From NCBI GenBank assembly GCA_022570795.1, contig JAKUDP010000016.1, forward strand, positions 1 to 64,000: a stretch of 64,000 bases of DNA, given 5' to 3'. Shown here in pieces: positions 25,945 to 36,620 of the stretch (positions within the stretch are counted from its first letter, which is position 1; each line of letters opens with the position of its first letter). Source of the DNA: Sphaerulina vaccinii. Lineage: Eukaryota > Ascomycota > Dothideomycetes > Mycosphaerellales > Mycosphaerellaceae. The notes beneath the pieces are model-generated. The model had not been told where the DNA came from. It ran no database searches and worked only from the letters and a program-made list of their open reading frames with translations. The translations under genes and the position numbers were made by a program.

Positions 25945-26898
25945 ATGTATTCTCCAAGTTATGAAGACTCCCTTGCCAGCAAGAGCGGCCTCTCTACCTG
26001 GAGTCCGTCTAGCCTAGCAAGTCAAGTCGCTCAAGTCACTTGCCAGCAATGCTGCTGTACCTCACCTGCGCCATCACTGCGCGGTAATCTCAACTACCAA
26101 GATGCCAAGAGTGGCCTTGTAGGACTCGTGGCTTTTTTGGGGAAAAGGGAGATGATTCCCGTGGACTCCGTTATCCGTAATGGGAGCCAGACGCATGTCA
26201 ATGACAAGGCCTTCGAGCACCCTGCCATGGTACTGGCACAGTCATCGTGTGGCCATCTTGTCTTCTGCGCCCAGATGACTAGCTTCACCAGCCAGGGCAT
26301 ACTGGCCAAGTATGCAGCTACCATCTCCAATGGGAATACCTCTCCCTTGTGGAAGTATCTGCCCGTCAAGCACTACGAGGACATGGCTTACGAGCCATCG
26401 ATGCAGCCAGACGAGCTTGAATTGGACTGCTTTCTCGACAAAGGTTCATATATGAACCTCAACAACGGTTTCTGGGTGGAATGGCGCTACCTACGCTCTT
26501 TTTTCAAGACATCGACGATGAGACAGGCTCGTCTCCAGCAACACTCCCTCCACTACGCCACCTGGGCGTACGCTGCTGCAGAAAAGCATCGAGACATCTA
26601 TGGCGACGAGTTCAAGGCGATGTTGGCACGATCACAGTCGCCACCTCAGCCTCAGGCACGATGGTCTTGGCCATCACAGCCTCAGCCATCGATGCCTTGG
26701 GTATCTGGATCACAGGCATGGTTCTCCGCGCCTATGGCACCAGTTATGCCGTACAGCGCGTCTGCTCCCTGGTCTGGACAATTTCCTGAAAACTGGAGAG
26801 CGCCGTCCCCACCAGTCCCGCCTTTGAGGCCTAGGTCCGCTCCCGCTGGCAGCTTTCGCTTCAATCCCGCGGTTGCTGACTTTAGAGCGAGATCTTAG
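25945..26898 (+). CDS. Hypothetical fungal protein with Pro/Gln-rich tail
   Basis: Single-exon frame of 317 residues. I chose the ATG at 25,945 (context tcaaaATG) because the open frame further upstream reads as a Ser/Thr/Pro-rich leader typical of an untranslated region. Residues 1-50 are Ser-rich with a Cys cluster (CQQCCC). The centre (about 60-200) contains a conserved-looking VNDKAFEHPAMVL...CGHLVF segment, weakly reminiscent of small beta-barrel folds. The tail (about 225-317) is rich in Pro, Gln, Ser and Trp with SQPQPS-type repeats and is probably disordered. No signal peptide or membrane segment is visible. I do not recognise the family. It is the only solid gene between the RIP block and 29 kb. 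Confidence 0.65.
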   Translation: MYSPSYEDSLASKSGLSTWSPSSLASQVAQVTCQQCCCTSPAPSLRGNLNYQDAKSGLVGLVAFLGKREMIPVDSVIRNGSQTHVNDKAFEHPAMVLAQSSCGHLVFCAQMTSFTSQGILAKYAATISNGNTSPLWKYLPVKHYEDMAYEPSMQPDELELDCFLDKGSYMNLNNGFWVEWRYLRSFFKTSTMRQARLQQHSLHYATWAYAAAEKHRDIYGDEFKAMLARSQSPPQPQARWSWPSQPQPSMPWVSGSQAWFSAPMAPVMPYSASAPWSGQFPENWRAPSPPVPPLRPRSAPAGSFRFNPAVADFRARS

Positions 26899-27386
26899 GA
26901 CCTTCTCGGCCAACCATCATTGGACTACGCCCACCGGACTCGTCCATCCGGCAGTTCGCAATCGACTCTGAGAAGCAGAGATCGACCGAACTGACACTTT
27001 TACCGAAAAACCGTAAATGCGCTACATTGAGTTACCACGCGTGCATCAAAAACACTTTTGCTTTCCTGTTTTGCTTTTTTGGACTGGAGATATGATCTCC
27101 GCATCACGAACACACACCATGGTAGCTGGATCCTGGATTCGCTAGTCTCGATCGCGACTGGACGAACTGGAGAACGACGATATACCTTTGAGTGCCCAAA
27201 CACCACACGGGCTGGAGTATGAAACATCATAGGACTGCATGCACAGGATAGAGCGGAAGGAGGGGCTCTATGTACTCAAAACACCATATCTCTGACTGGT
27301 AAACCAGTACCAAGTCAATAGGATCGCGGCTCTGTTAATCAGGGAGATTTGGCCTGGAATCAGAGACGTTTGATCGACCGGCGTTG
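26899..27386. other. Intergenic, nothing recognised
   Basis: Normal-composition sequence without a credible gene. It leads into the tandemly repeated stretch that starts at about 27,387. Confidence 0.35.
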
Positions 27387-27680
27387 TCTCTGCGAGTTGG
27401 ACTGGCGACCATACCACTCACACCACAGACAAGACGCTATCGAGGAGATGTCCGGAGATCAGAGACCGCGATGACTATATCTCTCATCTCTGCGAACTGT
27501 ACTGGCGAATATATCACTCACGCTCCAGGCAAGATGCTATCGAACGGATGTCCAGAGATCATAGACACAGTGCCAGTAATACTTATCTCTGCCTTGTGGG
27601 CTAGCGACCACACCGCTCAGACTCTGGACAGAGTACTCTCGAGGATCTCGCAGCAAGTCAGAGAAGCTGGAAGAGGACTG
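27387..27680. repeat. Degenerate tandem repeat of about 100 bp, three units
   Basis: Units starting tctctgcgag/tctctgcgaa/tctctgcctt begin at 27,387, 27,487 and 27,585. They share blocks such as actggcga, cactcac, agacgctatcga and atgtccggagatca. Similarity falls off in the third unit. A short plus-strand frame (27,384-27,791) crosses it but is not clearly coding. Confidence 0.65.
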
Positions 27681-28056
27681 CTTTCACAGAACGACCTTGC
27701 CGACCCATCTGAGCACTGCATACACAGGATAGGAGCGGGAAGAGAAGCTGTTTCTTCTCATGTTACCACGCCAACTAGACCGTGGCTTTGATCATCAGGG
27801 ACCTCTGACATGATGTCAGAGATACGTGGCCACTCGATACAGAGGTACGAGGCCGGCAAGGACAGACAGATGGAAAGGCGTACTAAGGCAACGCACAATT
27901 CACCGTGTCAGATACACTCCGTGCAGTCCTCAAGAATGATGTGGACCTCCCGGAGCACCAGCGAGTTCACGACGATCGCACAAAGCTCGCCTAAACCATC
28001 CATGAGGCTGCTCATGTCAGGATGGACCTGATAGACGGACAGCGCAGAGCTCAATA

Positions 28057-28497
28057 GTGTACTGCTGCTCAGCAAAAGAAGGTTGGTGCCGAGGTCGCAG
28101 CGAACCAGAACTGCGAAGACTTCCTCGTCAAATGGGCCCGATCATCTGGAGTCCGAGATTGGAGTCTCTCGTCCTGCACCAAGCCACCAGGGAGCTTATC
28201 AAATCGAAGCGAAAGACCAAGCTGCGAACTAGAGAAAGATGGCCAGATAAACTCGATCTCTCCAGTTCACTGCGATTACTGAGCGACCAAACAGCTTGCC
28301 AGACCAATCCGTGGATCGCGGTCACGAAATGGAGAAACATGATCATCATCCTCGATCTCTCCAGTCTCTGGCGATTTCTAAACGACCAAAGAGCTTGCCA
28401 GCCTAATGCGAGTATCGGAGTTACCAAATGGAGACACACAAGAGTCAGGCTCGATCTCTCCAACTTCTCGCAACGACTCAGCCCACTGAGCTCCTGA
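28057..28497 (+). CDS. Possible repeat-containing frame with 33-residue units (may be a remnant exon)
   Basis: From about 28,253 a 99-bp unit beginning ctcgatctctcca recurs at about 28,253, 28,352 and 28,451. Because 99 is a multiple of three, the plus-strand frame translates it as a 33-residue repeat (LDLSS..RLLSDQTACQ...VTKW). The open frame runs from about 28,057 to 28,497, but the true start and any introns are unknown. The unit resembles neither ankyrin nor other families I know. It may be the remains of a longer repetitive gene that includes the 100-bp repeats at 27.4-27.7 kb. Confidence 0.3.
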   Translation: MYCCSAKEGWCRGRSEPELRRLPRQMGPIIWSPRLESLVLHQATRELIKSKRKTKLRTRERWPDKLDLSSSLRLLSDQTACQTNPWIAVTKWRNMIIILDLSSLWRFLNDQRACQPNASIGVTKWRHTRVRLDLSNFSQRLSPLSS

Positions 28498-29126
28498 CGA
28501 GCCAGCGAACGCATAGGCTTTGGCTTCCAGAGATGCTTCCCCAGGTCGCACGTTATCTCTGAAGCGACGACAACAATCTCGCCAACTCGGTCGCAGACTT
28601 AGTTATGTGGAGATAACTCAATGAGTCTCGATATGATAGTCATTGAATGCAGAACAGAACTGTTCTTGACCTTGTACCTTCTCTTCTGAAGAGCAGTCTA
28701 GGGTGATGCAATGATCGAAGTCGATCTTGGTGGCCTGGTAGGCAACGGGGGACTGTTGAGGAATGGTAGGCAATGGAGGACTGCTGGGGAATGGGGGAGT
28801 TGTTCAAGAGATGAACGTTGCTTGGGGTTGGTGGGCGGTGGCGGTGGCGCTGAGGCTCAAGTCGAGTCTATTGCGTCGGAGGTTGGCTGCTGCAGATGTA
28901 TCACATCCGCGCGGAAAGCAGCATGGTGGCACGGCATGTGCTTATGCAGACAAGGATATTGTGCATCTGATGCGTACCATGGGTTTCTTCGATCGTCGGC
29001 CCACGGGCAGACGACGTCGACAGTATCAACATCTTGATCTTATGTTCTACTTCATCTTCTTTCTTAAAACTATTTCCACCCATTCATCATCTGAAGCTCC
29101 ACTTCACTCTAATAACCCAGGCAAAG
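28498..29126. other. Intergenic with a small 28-bp tandem duplication
   Basis: The word ggtaggcaacgggggactgt recurs in near-identical form 28 bp later (28,737 and 28,765). The rest contains no supported gene. The final 100 bp is pyrimidine-rich and is probably the leader of the MYND gene. Confidence 0.45.
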
Positions 29127-30049
29127 ATGACGTGCGCCGAATGTGGTACTGACGAGAGCGTCAATGGCACTTCACTGCTCACCTGCGGCAAATGCAAGAA
29201 CCACCAATACTGCAGCACAGAATGCCAGAAGAAGAATTGGCCAACTCACAAGAAGAACTGTCGCAAGCCATTGCTGCCGCAGGACATCAGAGCCATGCCT
29301 GAGAATGTCCCATGCGTCTTCACCACTCATGGTTTCATGCCATCCGGTATGACCAAACATCGGCCCAGCTTATGAAAGACTTACTCACTCTTGCAGTGAC
29401 GACCGAAAGCGTAGCTCACACTGAGGGCACATATCCTCGCCACCTCTTCGCAGGTTCGAATGTGTTCGCGTCCAAAGTCTCAGAACTGCTCGGCACACCG
29501 CTCCTCATCATTCAGTCGCCAGCCGGAGTCCAGCCAGTTCTCGACCCATTCGCTGGTACATCCAAGCTGGCACTTAAGGAAGACACGTGCAATCATGGAA
29601 ACGTGCTGAATCTGGAAGGCGATGTACACATGCCAGCTTTCGGTAGGCCAACCAAGGTGATCTCAGGTACGACTCTAGACATGCTTTTCTCGCAAGCTCG
29701 CATTGCCAAGGAGACTTGCTAACATATCGACCTTCAGGCGATGTTGCTTTCGTATGCAAAGATGGCAAGCACCTGGACTGGCAAATCGTGCAACACATGG
29801 TTATGTACCTCGACATCGAAATCCTCTGGAGAGGTCGACCCTCCGATCGGTGATTGGATCCAGAGTGTTATGGCGATGCTGAAGCCAGAAGCGTATCGCA
29901 AGAGCTTCTGGGACGCGAGAAAGATGTTGACGTTTCCAGCTGGACATTGGGCGAATCCGGGTTTGGGCAAGGAGATTGCTGAGGATCCCTTCTGGGCATT
30001 TATGCTTTTGAGAAAGTTACGAGTAGCCAGGAGCGGAGCAGTACCATGA
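29127..30049 (+). pseudogene. MYND zinc-finger protein gene with a terminal frameshift
   Basis: Exons 29,127-29,346, 29,397-29,666 and 29,738 onward, with introns of 50 bp and 71 bp (branch ttgctaac), join in phase. The N-terminus is a complete MYND finger: C3, C6, C20, C23, C29, C33, H41, C45. Such fingers bind partner proteins, not DNA. The next 150 residues are a conserved-looking globular part ending VMYLDIEILWRG. In this frame a TGA follows at 29,851-29,853 (201 residues). The +1 neighbour frame is clearly coding from about 29,847 (IGDWIQSVMAML...) to a TGA at 30,047-30,049, so a one-base change has separated the last 66 or so residues. No intron of normal size repairs the phase. It could be a true mutation or a sequence error. 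Confidence 0.7.
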
Positions 30050-30232
30050 CATCGGTTCTGGTGGTTCTTTGCTCAAATGCGTTCCTTGTAATCACGATAG
30101 CTGTACGCTATGCATCTGGGAAAGATGAATATGTGCGAGACAATGTAGTTCTCTGATCTTCGTTCAAGTCCATCCAGCTCAGAGTAGAGACCGTGCATGC
30201 AAGCAACCTTCATCTTCTTCGAGCCTTGCACG

Positions 30233-31432
30233 TCAAGCTTTTCGCACGCCGAACTGTGGCTCAATCAGCAAGTTCGTTCCCCGTGGCTCTGTGTCGACCG
30301 CTGCTTCAGTCTTTGCCCATACCAGCATCTTCTCCGCGAGTGGGTGTACCCGATACAGACCATCTCTCAGCTCCGTCACAATGGCTTCACTGAAGTTCTG
30401 GACCCACCACTGCTGCTTGTACTTGTTGCGTATGAGAAGACTGAAGAACATGGTTATCAGCCGCGCCCCAATGTCTTCGTTGGCCAGAAGGGTGAAGAAG
30501 TCATGGCTGACAAGCACAGGCCATGCAAGCTCTATATCGCCCTCGATGACATTCGAGAACTGCGCCATCGCATGTTCGTAAGCTGCGACCTTTGCGGAAT
30601 GTTCTAGGCCACATCTGTGCCAGTGTGCACCGGCAGCGATCTCTTCGCAAGCTAAGGACAGTTCGGCGAGTATTACTCTGGTACGTGCTGTAAGGTCTTT
30701 GCGTTTGACATTGTGCTTGCCGAAGTTCGACTCGAAGGTCTGCTTGTTGTAAGTTGTCTGCGCAGAGTGTCGGAGTGAGTCTGTTCCCCTCCACAGATCG
30801 GCAACTTCTTCTAGCGTGTGCAGGACGCTGGGCTGCCTGTCATGGCCAGCAAGAGCCAACCGAAGAATGCCCAGTATTACGGAAAATGAGAACGTGGCGA
30901 GGCAAGCTTCTATGTCAGATTCCTGTGGCAGCTTGCATGTTGACAGAGCGTGATTTTGATAAGCAATGGCAATGTCCGTATACTGTGACGCGCGTGCCGG
31001 GTCGAGGTAAGCGATGTGGGCAGCGGACAGTGCCAGCATCAACAGACGCAAGAAGTCGTACCTGAGTAATGTCGGCGGACGTAGCAGTGACATGCGTTCT
31101 TCGCTCACTGTGCCATCGTCAAGCGTAGGGTATGTTCCATGCCCGTATTGAAACATCAGCTCCATATCCAGGTGCCCAGATACAGCGGGTTGCAAAGATG
31201 CAGGCGAGTCCAGTCCATTGTCGGGTCGATATTCGCTGGTCTCGGGTCGCTATTCGCAGACCTCGTTGCGAAACACGCAAGCAGAACATCTCGGCCTCTG
31301 TTCGCTACACTTGACTTTGCGAGACTTGCACCTCCGACATCCCATTCTCGACTTGGCATGTTTCCGGCGTACACGACCAGTTTCCAATTGCAGGACCGGC
31401 TCGTCAGGTGACATTGTGGATTTCACAGACAT
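30233..31432 (-). pseudogene. Zn2Cys6 transcription factor gene with in-frame TAG after the DNA-binding domain
   Basis: Minus-strand single exon of 400 codons starting at an ATG (31,430-31,432). Residues 32-59 form a perfect binuclear zinc cluster (C32, C35, C42, C49, C52, C59; spacing 2-6-6-2-6), preceded by a basic stretch. The frame is interrupted by one TAG at 31,250-31,252 (codon 61), where related proteins usually carry Tyr (C-E-Y). It then continues uninterrupted through a helical fungal regulator domain (residues about 75-399), resembling short C6 regulators of the sterol-uptake-control type. The TAG sits in the first half of an imperfect 21-bp tandem duplication. Unless it is read through or is an error, only the DNA-binding piece is made. 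Confidence 0.75.
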
Positions 31433-32164
31433 TAGATTGACTTGCTCCAGATCTCATGCCACTTCAGCATCAAGCTTGAAGAGGTGAAAAGGAACAAACA
31501 TGCCAGGAGCCCGGAAGTCCGAATATACGAGTCTTGATATACGAATAAACGAGCGCAGTGACGTCCAAATAATGGACGGTACCGCTGGGAGATCTACCCT
31601 GCGCCATACTCGTGGCTTGATCCAGCGGAGGGGAGGTCAAGCCAAAGTTTGCTGTTGATTCGAGATTTTGAAAGGCGCATGTGGTGGTCTTGTCTTGACT
31701 CTACGTGCTCTGGGGCTTCAGACACGCCGTGATGGTCTGATGCCATGTTGTCGTCGTCGATGTCGCCGCGATGGACAGGTTGTTGTTGATGATGAGTTGA
31801 GTTGGGTCCTGATACGGGTCGGGTCGGGTGTAGTCGAGAACGCAGTCTTTTGGCGATGGACAAAAGTCCTGGCATATCTCGGGACATCCGAGGATTGCCG
31901 CCGACGCCTGCCTGTTCATGAATGAACAACATCATCTCACAAAGGACTGTCTTCAGATATAACGAATTCTCATCATCTCGGTTCTCCTTGGGTCAAGCTG
32001 ATTACTGTATACACGAGCCGGTCTCTGCATAACCAGCTGTACACTGCATCAGAACAGAAAGCTTCGCCATTGCCTTCTCGCCACCGGGACGACCACATCA
32101 ACAAGCGCATCTGCATCTGCAGCTGGCAGCTATGAGCTGCTGAAACAGATCATCATCTTCAATC
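31433..32164. promoter_or_regulatory. Divergent intergenic region between Zn2Cys6 gene and ceramidase gene
   Basis: This 730-bp stretch separates two outward-facing genes, so it should hold both promoters. I saw no clear TATA element or operator. Small open frames on both strands have no supporting features. The last 100 bp before 32,165 is CA/CT-rich, as expected of a fungal leader. Confidence 0.4.
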
Positions 32165-34483
32165 ATGGCTCGCTCGCCGCTCCCAATTCTCGTACTTGCG
32201 TTGGTTGTGTTTGTGCTGCTATCGACTCTCAATGTCCTTCACCGACTGGGCCCATCTGTGATCGACCTCTGGAAGGACAATGGCTTCCACATTGCGACAG
32301 AACCGAAAGTCAATCTTCGCAGTGGAGACGAGTACTTAGTCGGCGTGGGCAAAGGCGACATTACTGGACCTGTCGTTGAGATCAACTTCATGGGCTATGC
32401 GGATACTGCTCAAGTAGGAAGCGGACTGAGGCAACGACTGTACTCAAGAGCGTTCATCATTGGAGATCTGGACACCCCGGAGGATCGCTTTGTATATCTC
32501 GTGCTAGACACACAATCTGGAGACACTGCCGTCCGGCACGGCATTCTGGAAGCGCTGGAAGAGCTCGGTGGCGACTATGCTCTGTACGGACAGCATAAAG
32601 TTGCCGTCACTGGCACACATTCGCACAGCGGGCCTGGTGCCTGGCTGAACTACCTGTTGCCACAAATCACAAGCAAAGGCTTCCATAAGCCTTCATATCA
32701 AGCCATCGTAGATGGGGCTGTCGCATCGATCAAGCAGGCACACGAAGGACTTGCAAAAGGTCATTTGTCTGTGGCTTCAACGCGCATTGATGATGCCAAC
32801 ATCAACAGAAGCCCATGGGCATACCTACAAAACCCATCCGAGGAGCGAGAGCGCTACTGCGACGACGTCGATAAAGAGATGACAGCTTTGCGTTTCAGCC
32901 ACAGTACTGACTCTGGAGAACAAGATATTGGTATCCTAACATGGTTCGCAGTACATGGGACGAGCATGCTAGGAAACAATACGCTTGTCACTGGTGATAA
33001 CAAGGGCGTCGCTGCTGTGCTTTTCGAGAAGTCGACAGAAGATCCATCTTTCGTGGCAGGCTTCAGTCAAGCCAACGTCGGCGATACTTCTCCGAATGTA
33101 CTAGGCGCTTACTGCGAATTTGGCGAGGAAGAAGGTCAGATGTGTGATTTCAAGACTAGCCTTTGCGGAAACAAGACGCAGCCATGTCATGGTCGTGGAC
33201 CACACTTTGGTCGAGGTGATGCAGGCACTGCTTCCGCTTTTGAGATTGGCATTCGACAATTTGAAGGTGCTCGATCGATGTTCGATAACAAGAAAGCGTT
33301 TGCACCGGTTCGTGGCAAAGTCGTCAGGAGTCTCCACAAGTTCGTCGACTTTAGCGACTACAAATTTCAGCTGCCCAATGGCACTCATGTGCACACTTGT
33401 CCAGCAGCAATGGGCTACTCCTTCGTCGCAGGCACATCAGATGGACCTGGTGCGTTCGACTTCAAGCAAGGTCAGCCTGGCGAACCACACGCAAATCCTC
33501 TCTGGGCTGCTGTCAGGAATGGTCTTCACAAGCCGAATGAGACACAAATAGCATGTCATCGCGAGAAGCCAATCTTGCTTGATGTTGGTGAAACCAATAA
33601 GCCGTATCTGTGGACTCCCAACATTGTCGATATACAGCTTCTGCGTGTTGGACAGTTCTTCATTATCATTTCGCCTGGCGAGGCAACCACGATGGCAGGT
33701 CGTAGATGGCGAGAAGCCATACAGAGCTCTGCAGCAACAACCTTTTCGGGTCTTGAAGACGAAGACGATAAGCCCATCGTAGTGCTCGGCGGTCCTGCAA
33801 ACACATATACGCACTACATCACGACCCCCGAAGAGTATATGGTTCAGCGTTATGAAGGTGCATCAACCCTCTATGGGCCATGGACACTGCCAGCTTATGT
33901 CAATGCGACAATAACATACCTTCCACACCTTGGCGCCTCCACTAGTGGTCTACCACGCCTCGGTTCTGGACCAAAGCCACCCATCTTTGTCAACAACAGC
34001 TTATCGTTCATCACGCCCGTCATCGTCGACCGAGCAGGCTTCTTCAAAGAGTTTGGACAGATCGTCGAGGATGTTGAGCCCGTGTACCGAATCGGTGAGA
34101 CGATCTCAGCAAGATTCGTGGGCGCCAATCCGAGGAACAACTTTCGCCTCGGCGAGACCTTTGCTTCTGTTGAACAGTTGAATGAGGACACTGCCAGTTG
34201 GCAAAGAGTTCGTGACGATGAAGACTGGAGTTTGGTATTCGAGTGGAAGAGAACCAGCACGGCACTTGGGACAAGTGAGGTCACAATATCATGGGAGACG
34301 AGGTGGGAGAACGGCGATTGGAGGGAGGGGAAGAGTACTGGACATACAGACTTGATGAGCAGAGACGGACCTTACAAGGACTTACGAGGACGATACAGAT
34401 TACGATATTATGGCGATGCGAAGGCTCTTGGTGGCAGGATCACACCTTTCGAGGGCGTTAGTAGGGAGTTTACGATTGTATGA
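32165..34483 (+). CDS. Neutral ceramidase
   Basis: Single exon, 772 residues, start ATG at 32,165 (aatcATGG). Neutral ceramidases hydrolyse the N-acyl bond of ceramide to give sphingosine and fatty acid. Residues about 6-25 are a hydrophobic signal-anchor, placing the catalytic part in the secretory pathway or at the cell surface. The domain starts with YLVGVGKGDITGP, shows the zinc-binding GTHSHSGPGA (residues 150-159) and the signature NVGDTSPN with the presumed nucleophile Ser309. A Cys-containing loop (CDF..SLC..KTQPC, about 325-345) follows. The C-terminal 150 residues (from about VYRIGETISARFVGANPRNN) match the immunoglobulin-like end domain of the family. Length fits the family. No introns or damage seen. 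Confidence 0.95.
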   Translation: MARSPLPILVLALVVFVLLSTLNVLHRLGPSVIDLWKDNGFHIATEPKVNLRSGDEYLVGVGKGDITGPVVEINFMGYADTAQVGSGLRQRLYSRAFIIGDLDTPEDRFVYLVLDTQSGDTAVRHGILEALEELGGDYALYGQHKVAVTGTHSHSGPGAWLNYLLPQITSKGFHKPSYQAIVDGAVASIKQAHEGLAKGHLSVASTRIDDANINRSPWAYLQNPSEERERYCDDVDKEMTALRFSHSTDSGEQDIGILTWFAVHGTSMLGNNTLVTGDNKGVAAVLFEKSTEDPSFVAGFSQANVGDTSPNVLGAYCEFGEEEGQMCDFKTSLCGNKTQPCHGRGPHFGRGDAGTASAFEIGIRQFEGARSMFDNKKAFAPVRGKVVRSLHKFVDFSDYKFQLPNGTHVHTCPAAMGYSFVAGTSDGPGAFDFKQGQPGEPHANPLWAAVRNGLHKPNETQIACHREKPILLDVGETNKPYLWTPNIVDIQLLRVGQFFIIISPGEATTMAGRRWREAIQSSAATTFSGLEDEDDKPIVVLGGPANTYTHYITTPEEYMVQRYEGASTLYGPWTLPAYVNATITYLPHLGASTSGLPRLGSGPKPPIFVNNSLSFITPVIVDRAGFFKEFGQIVEDVEPVYRIGETISARFVGANPRNNFRLGETFASVEQLNEDTASWQRVRDDEDWSLVFEWKRTSTALGTSEVTISWETRWENGDWREGKSTGHTDLMSRDGPYKDLRGRYRLRYYGDAKALGGRITPFEGVSREFTIV

Positions 34484-34775
34484 GGAGGATGAACAGTACA
34501 TGTGGCAACGATACGACATATGAGGATTGGTGTAGATATATCCAGAAGGGCAAAAGGTGGTTTCCCTCTGAAGATGTACTCGAGGAACGTGATAGACAAT
34601 ACAGCTATGGAAGTGTATAGTCATCACGAGAAGTCTCTCTGTCGTTCTGGAGAGAGCAGTGTCTGCTGTCTGAGCAAATAAGTACTGAGACAAAGCCTGC
34701 AGGTAGCTGATATATTTCGACCTTAGAAGTCCTTCTCAGGTTCTCAAACAAGCTTGACGCAGTGGTTAGAGCACG

Positions 34776-35779
34776 ATGCAGTTCCTTCTCAGCCTCACTG
34801 GCCTGACATATCTTCTGGATGGCTTTGACATTCTAATAACATGGCAGAGTTCATTATCCACTGCGGTTCCTTCTTCACTCCTCCCGACTTCTGCATCGAA
34901 GTATGAGCCTCCGGCCATGCCGAGCGACGGCTACTGGAAAGTTACGAACGAAGCGAGCACCCTGGCAGACTTGCAGGTAGAATGTACTGTTAACCAAGAG
35001 AATGCTATCGCGGAAGCAAGAGACCTCGGAAGAGGTGTGCTGAAGCGTGCTCAAGGCTTCCCAAGAGAAGTCTCCAGCCGCGAGTCTTTTGACGAGTTGT
35101 CGGCCGCAGACTTGAGAAGTCTTGAAAAGCAGTACTTTGGTGAGAATTTGCAGGAACAGCAGAGACAGAATGTTCGAGGTGAGATTCTGTCACATGATAT
35201 CCGAAATATCCCATGCTGACAAGCTTCATCAACTTCAGAAACTTTCCACAACGCTCTCGAAAAGTGGGACGAAGTACAGCTGATCTGCACCTGTTTCGAC
35301 GGCGTGGTCGGAGCACAAGGCTTCGATCCCAAGGACAGCTACGAGGACAACAACTTCGATGTGATCTTGATCGGTAGAGGATTTGAGGCACTCTCCAACG
35401 AAGATGCAGTTATCGCACTCATCCATCAGATCCTGCGGCTGGTTCATGATTCAGCACTCTCTTGGCTTGGAGATCCTGGTAAGTCTGCCAAACACATACT
35501 GTCTGATCAGTGATGGCTAATCAACTTCTTACTTTAGCTGCCGTCAGTCGCAACGACATATGTGGAGCCGGTTCGAAGTCGCCATGGCAGGTGCGGGAGT
35601 GCAGAATGGCACTCTACAATGAGAAATCGGCTCTTGCACAACTCGATGATCTAGCCATCTACATCGTGGAGCTGTACGTTGGCTTCACGCATGGCCCGGG
35701 TACGCCGATATTCGAGGAAAGTCCAAGTCCTGAGGAAATGGCCAAAGAGGAGCGGAAAAGGGTTAGAGATGAGTTGTAG
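34776..35779 (+). CDS. Hypothetical protein, three exons
   Basis: Exons 34,776-35,178, 35,239-35,478 and 35,538-35,779. The introns (60 and 59 bp, gtgaga...cttcag and gtaagt...tttag) join in phase and give 294 residues. An alternative start at 34,917 (ccATGCCGAGC) would give 247 residues and may be better, since the first 47 codons look leader-like. The protein is acidic, without signal peptide or membrane segment, and has an FDVILIGRGFEALSNEDAVIALIHQIL block and a charged C-terminus. I do not recognise the family. It may be a small cytosolic protein of a fungus-specific group. Confidence 0.65.
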
Positions 35780-36620
35780 GAGCCTTGAGTCCGTCAATAG
35801 TCGGGAGTGGGCTTAGGTCTCTTCGTAGTCGGAGACGATGTTTGTTAGGAGACGTATCACGCTTGCCCGAAGACTGGCATGACTAAACAGGTTTTGCTAT
35901 GTCACAGATTTCCATGCCCGGATATGTTCATGCCTGTCGTGCCCATGGGGAAGATCAGGATCGTCTCTCACTGGTGACAACTGACAGCTGTAGGCGAGAA
36001 TGAGATTGTGTAGGTCTGGAGGAAAGGAGACAGAGAGAAGGATGCAGTGCAGTGAGAAATATCTAGCGCAGTCTTGGCAGATGGGTCAGCACTTTCGTTT
36101 CCTTCCAGATTGCCACTCACTTCGTCTTCCACATCTCATCAACAAACATTCCAGACACGTCGGTCGGCACCATTCTTGCAAGTCAGCGAAGCTTGTCAGT
36201 TGCTGTGGGCTGGACTCTGGTCTCATCATCAGCCTCCAATCTGCCGATGGCCGCTTCTCGCTAGTGAGTGCGGCTTGCGATGTAAAGATGGACTTCACGT
36301 ACTCAGAGCTGCGGGAACGCACGATCAGCACATCCCAGAACCTGCAGTATATTGAGGGATCGACGAGCATTTGAGTCATTACACTAATCAGTCACATCTT
36401 CGAGGCGAACCTACAACGACATAGACCCGGGCGGCTATGGCGCTCATCTATAGGCTGACGAGCAGCTGTTCCACATCATGCACCCCTGCACTCATACACA
36501 CTCCTGCACTCATACAACCCAACAGCTTCAACAGACCCAAGCTTCTGGAATTATCCCGCTCCGCCCCCAAGTCTGTACTGGATTGCAGCTACTTCTGTTT
36601 CAATACCATTGGCAGCCAAG
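35780..36620. other. Intergenic, nothing recognised
   Basis: 840 bp between a hypothetical gene and the esterase gene. Short frames on both strands lack motifs. The last 150 bp has a cactcatacacactcctgca near-duplication (36,486-36,520) and probably forms the esterase promoter and leader. Confidence 0.4.

Noticed and set aside
27000..28031. Frames of 73-135 codons as separate genes
   Set aside because: They run through tandem repeats and have no domain. I treat the region as repeats with a possible remnant gene.
34747..34770. tRNA-like word gcagtggttagagca
   Set aside because: No acceptor-stem pairing or B-box at the correct distance, and it lies in the leader of a protein gene.
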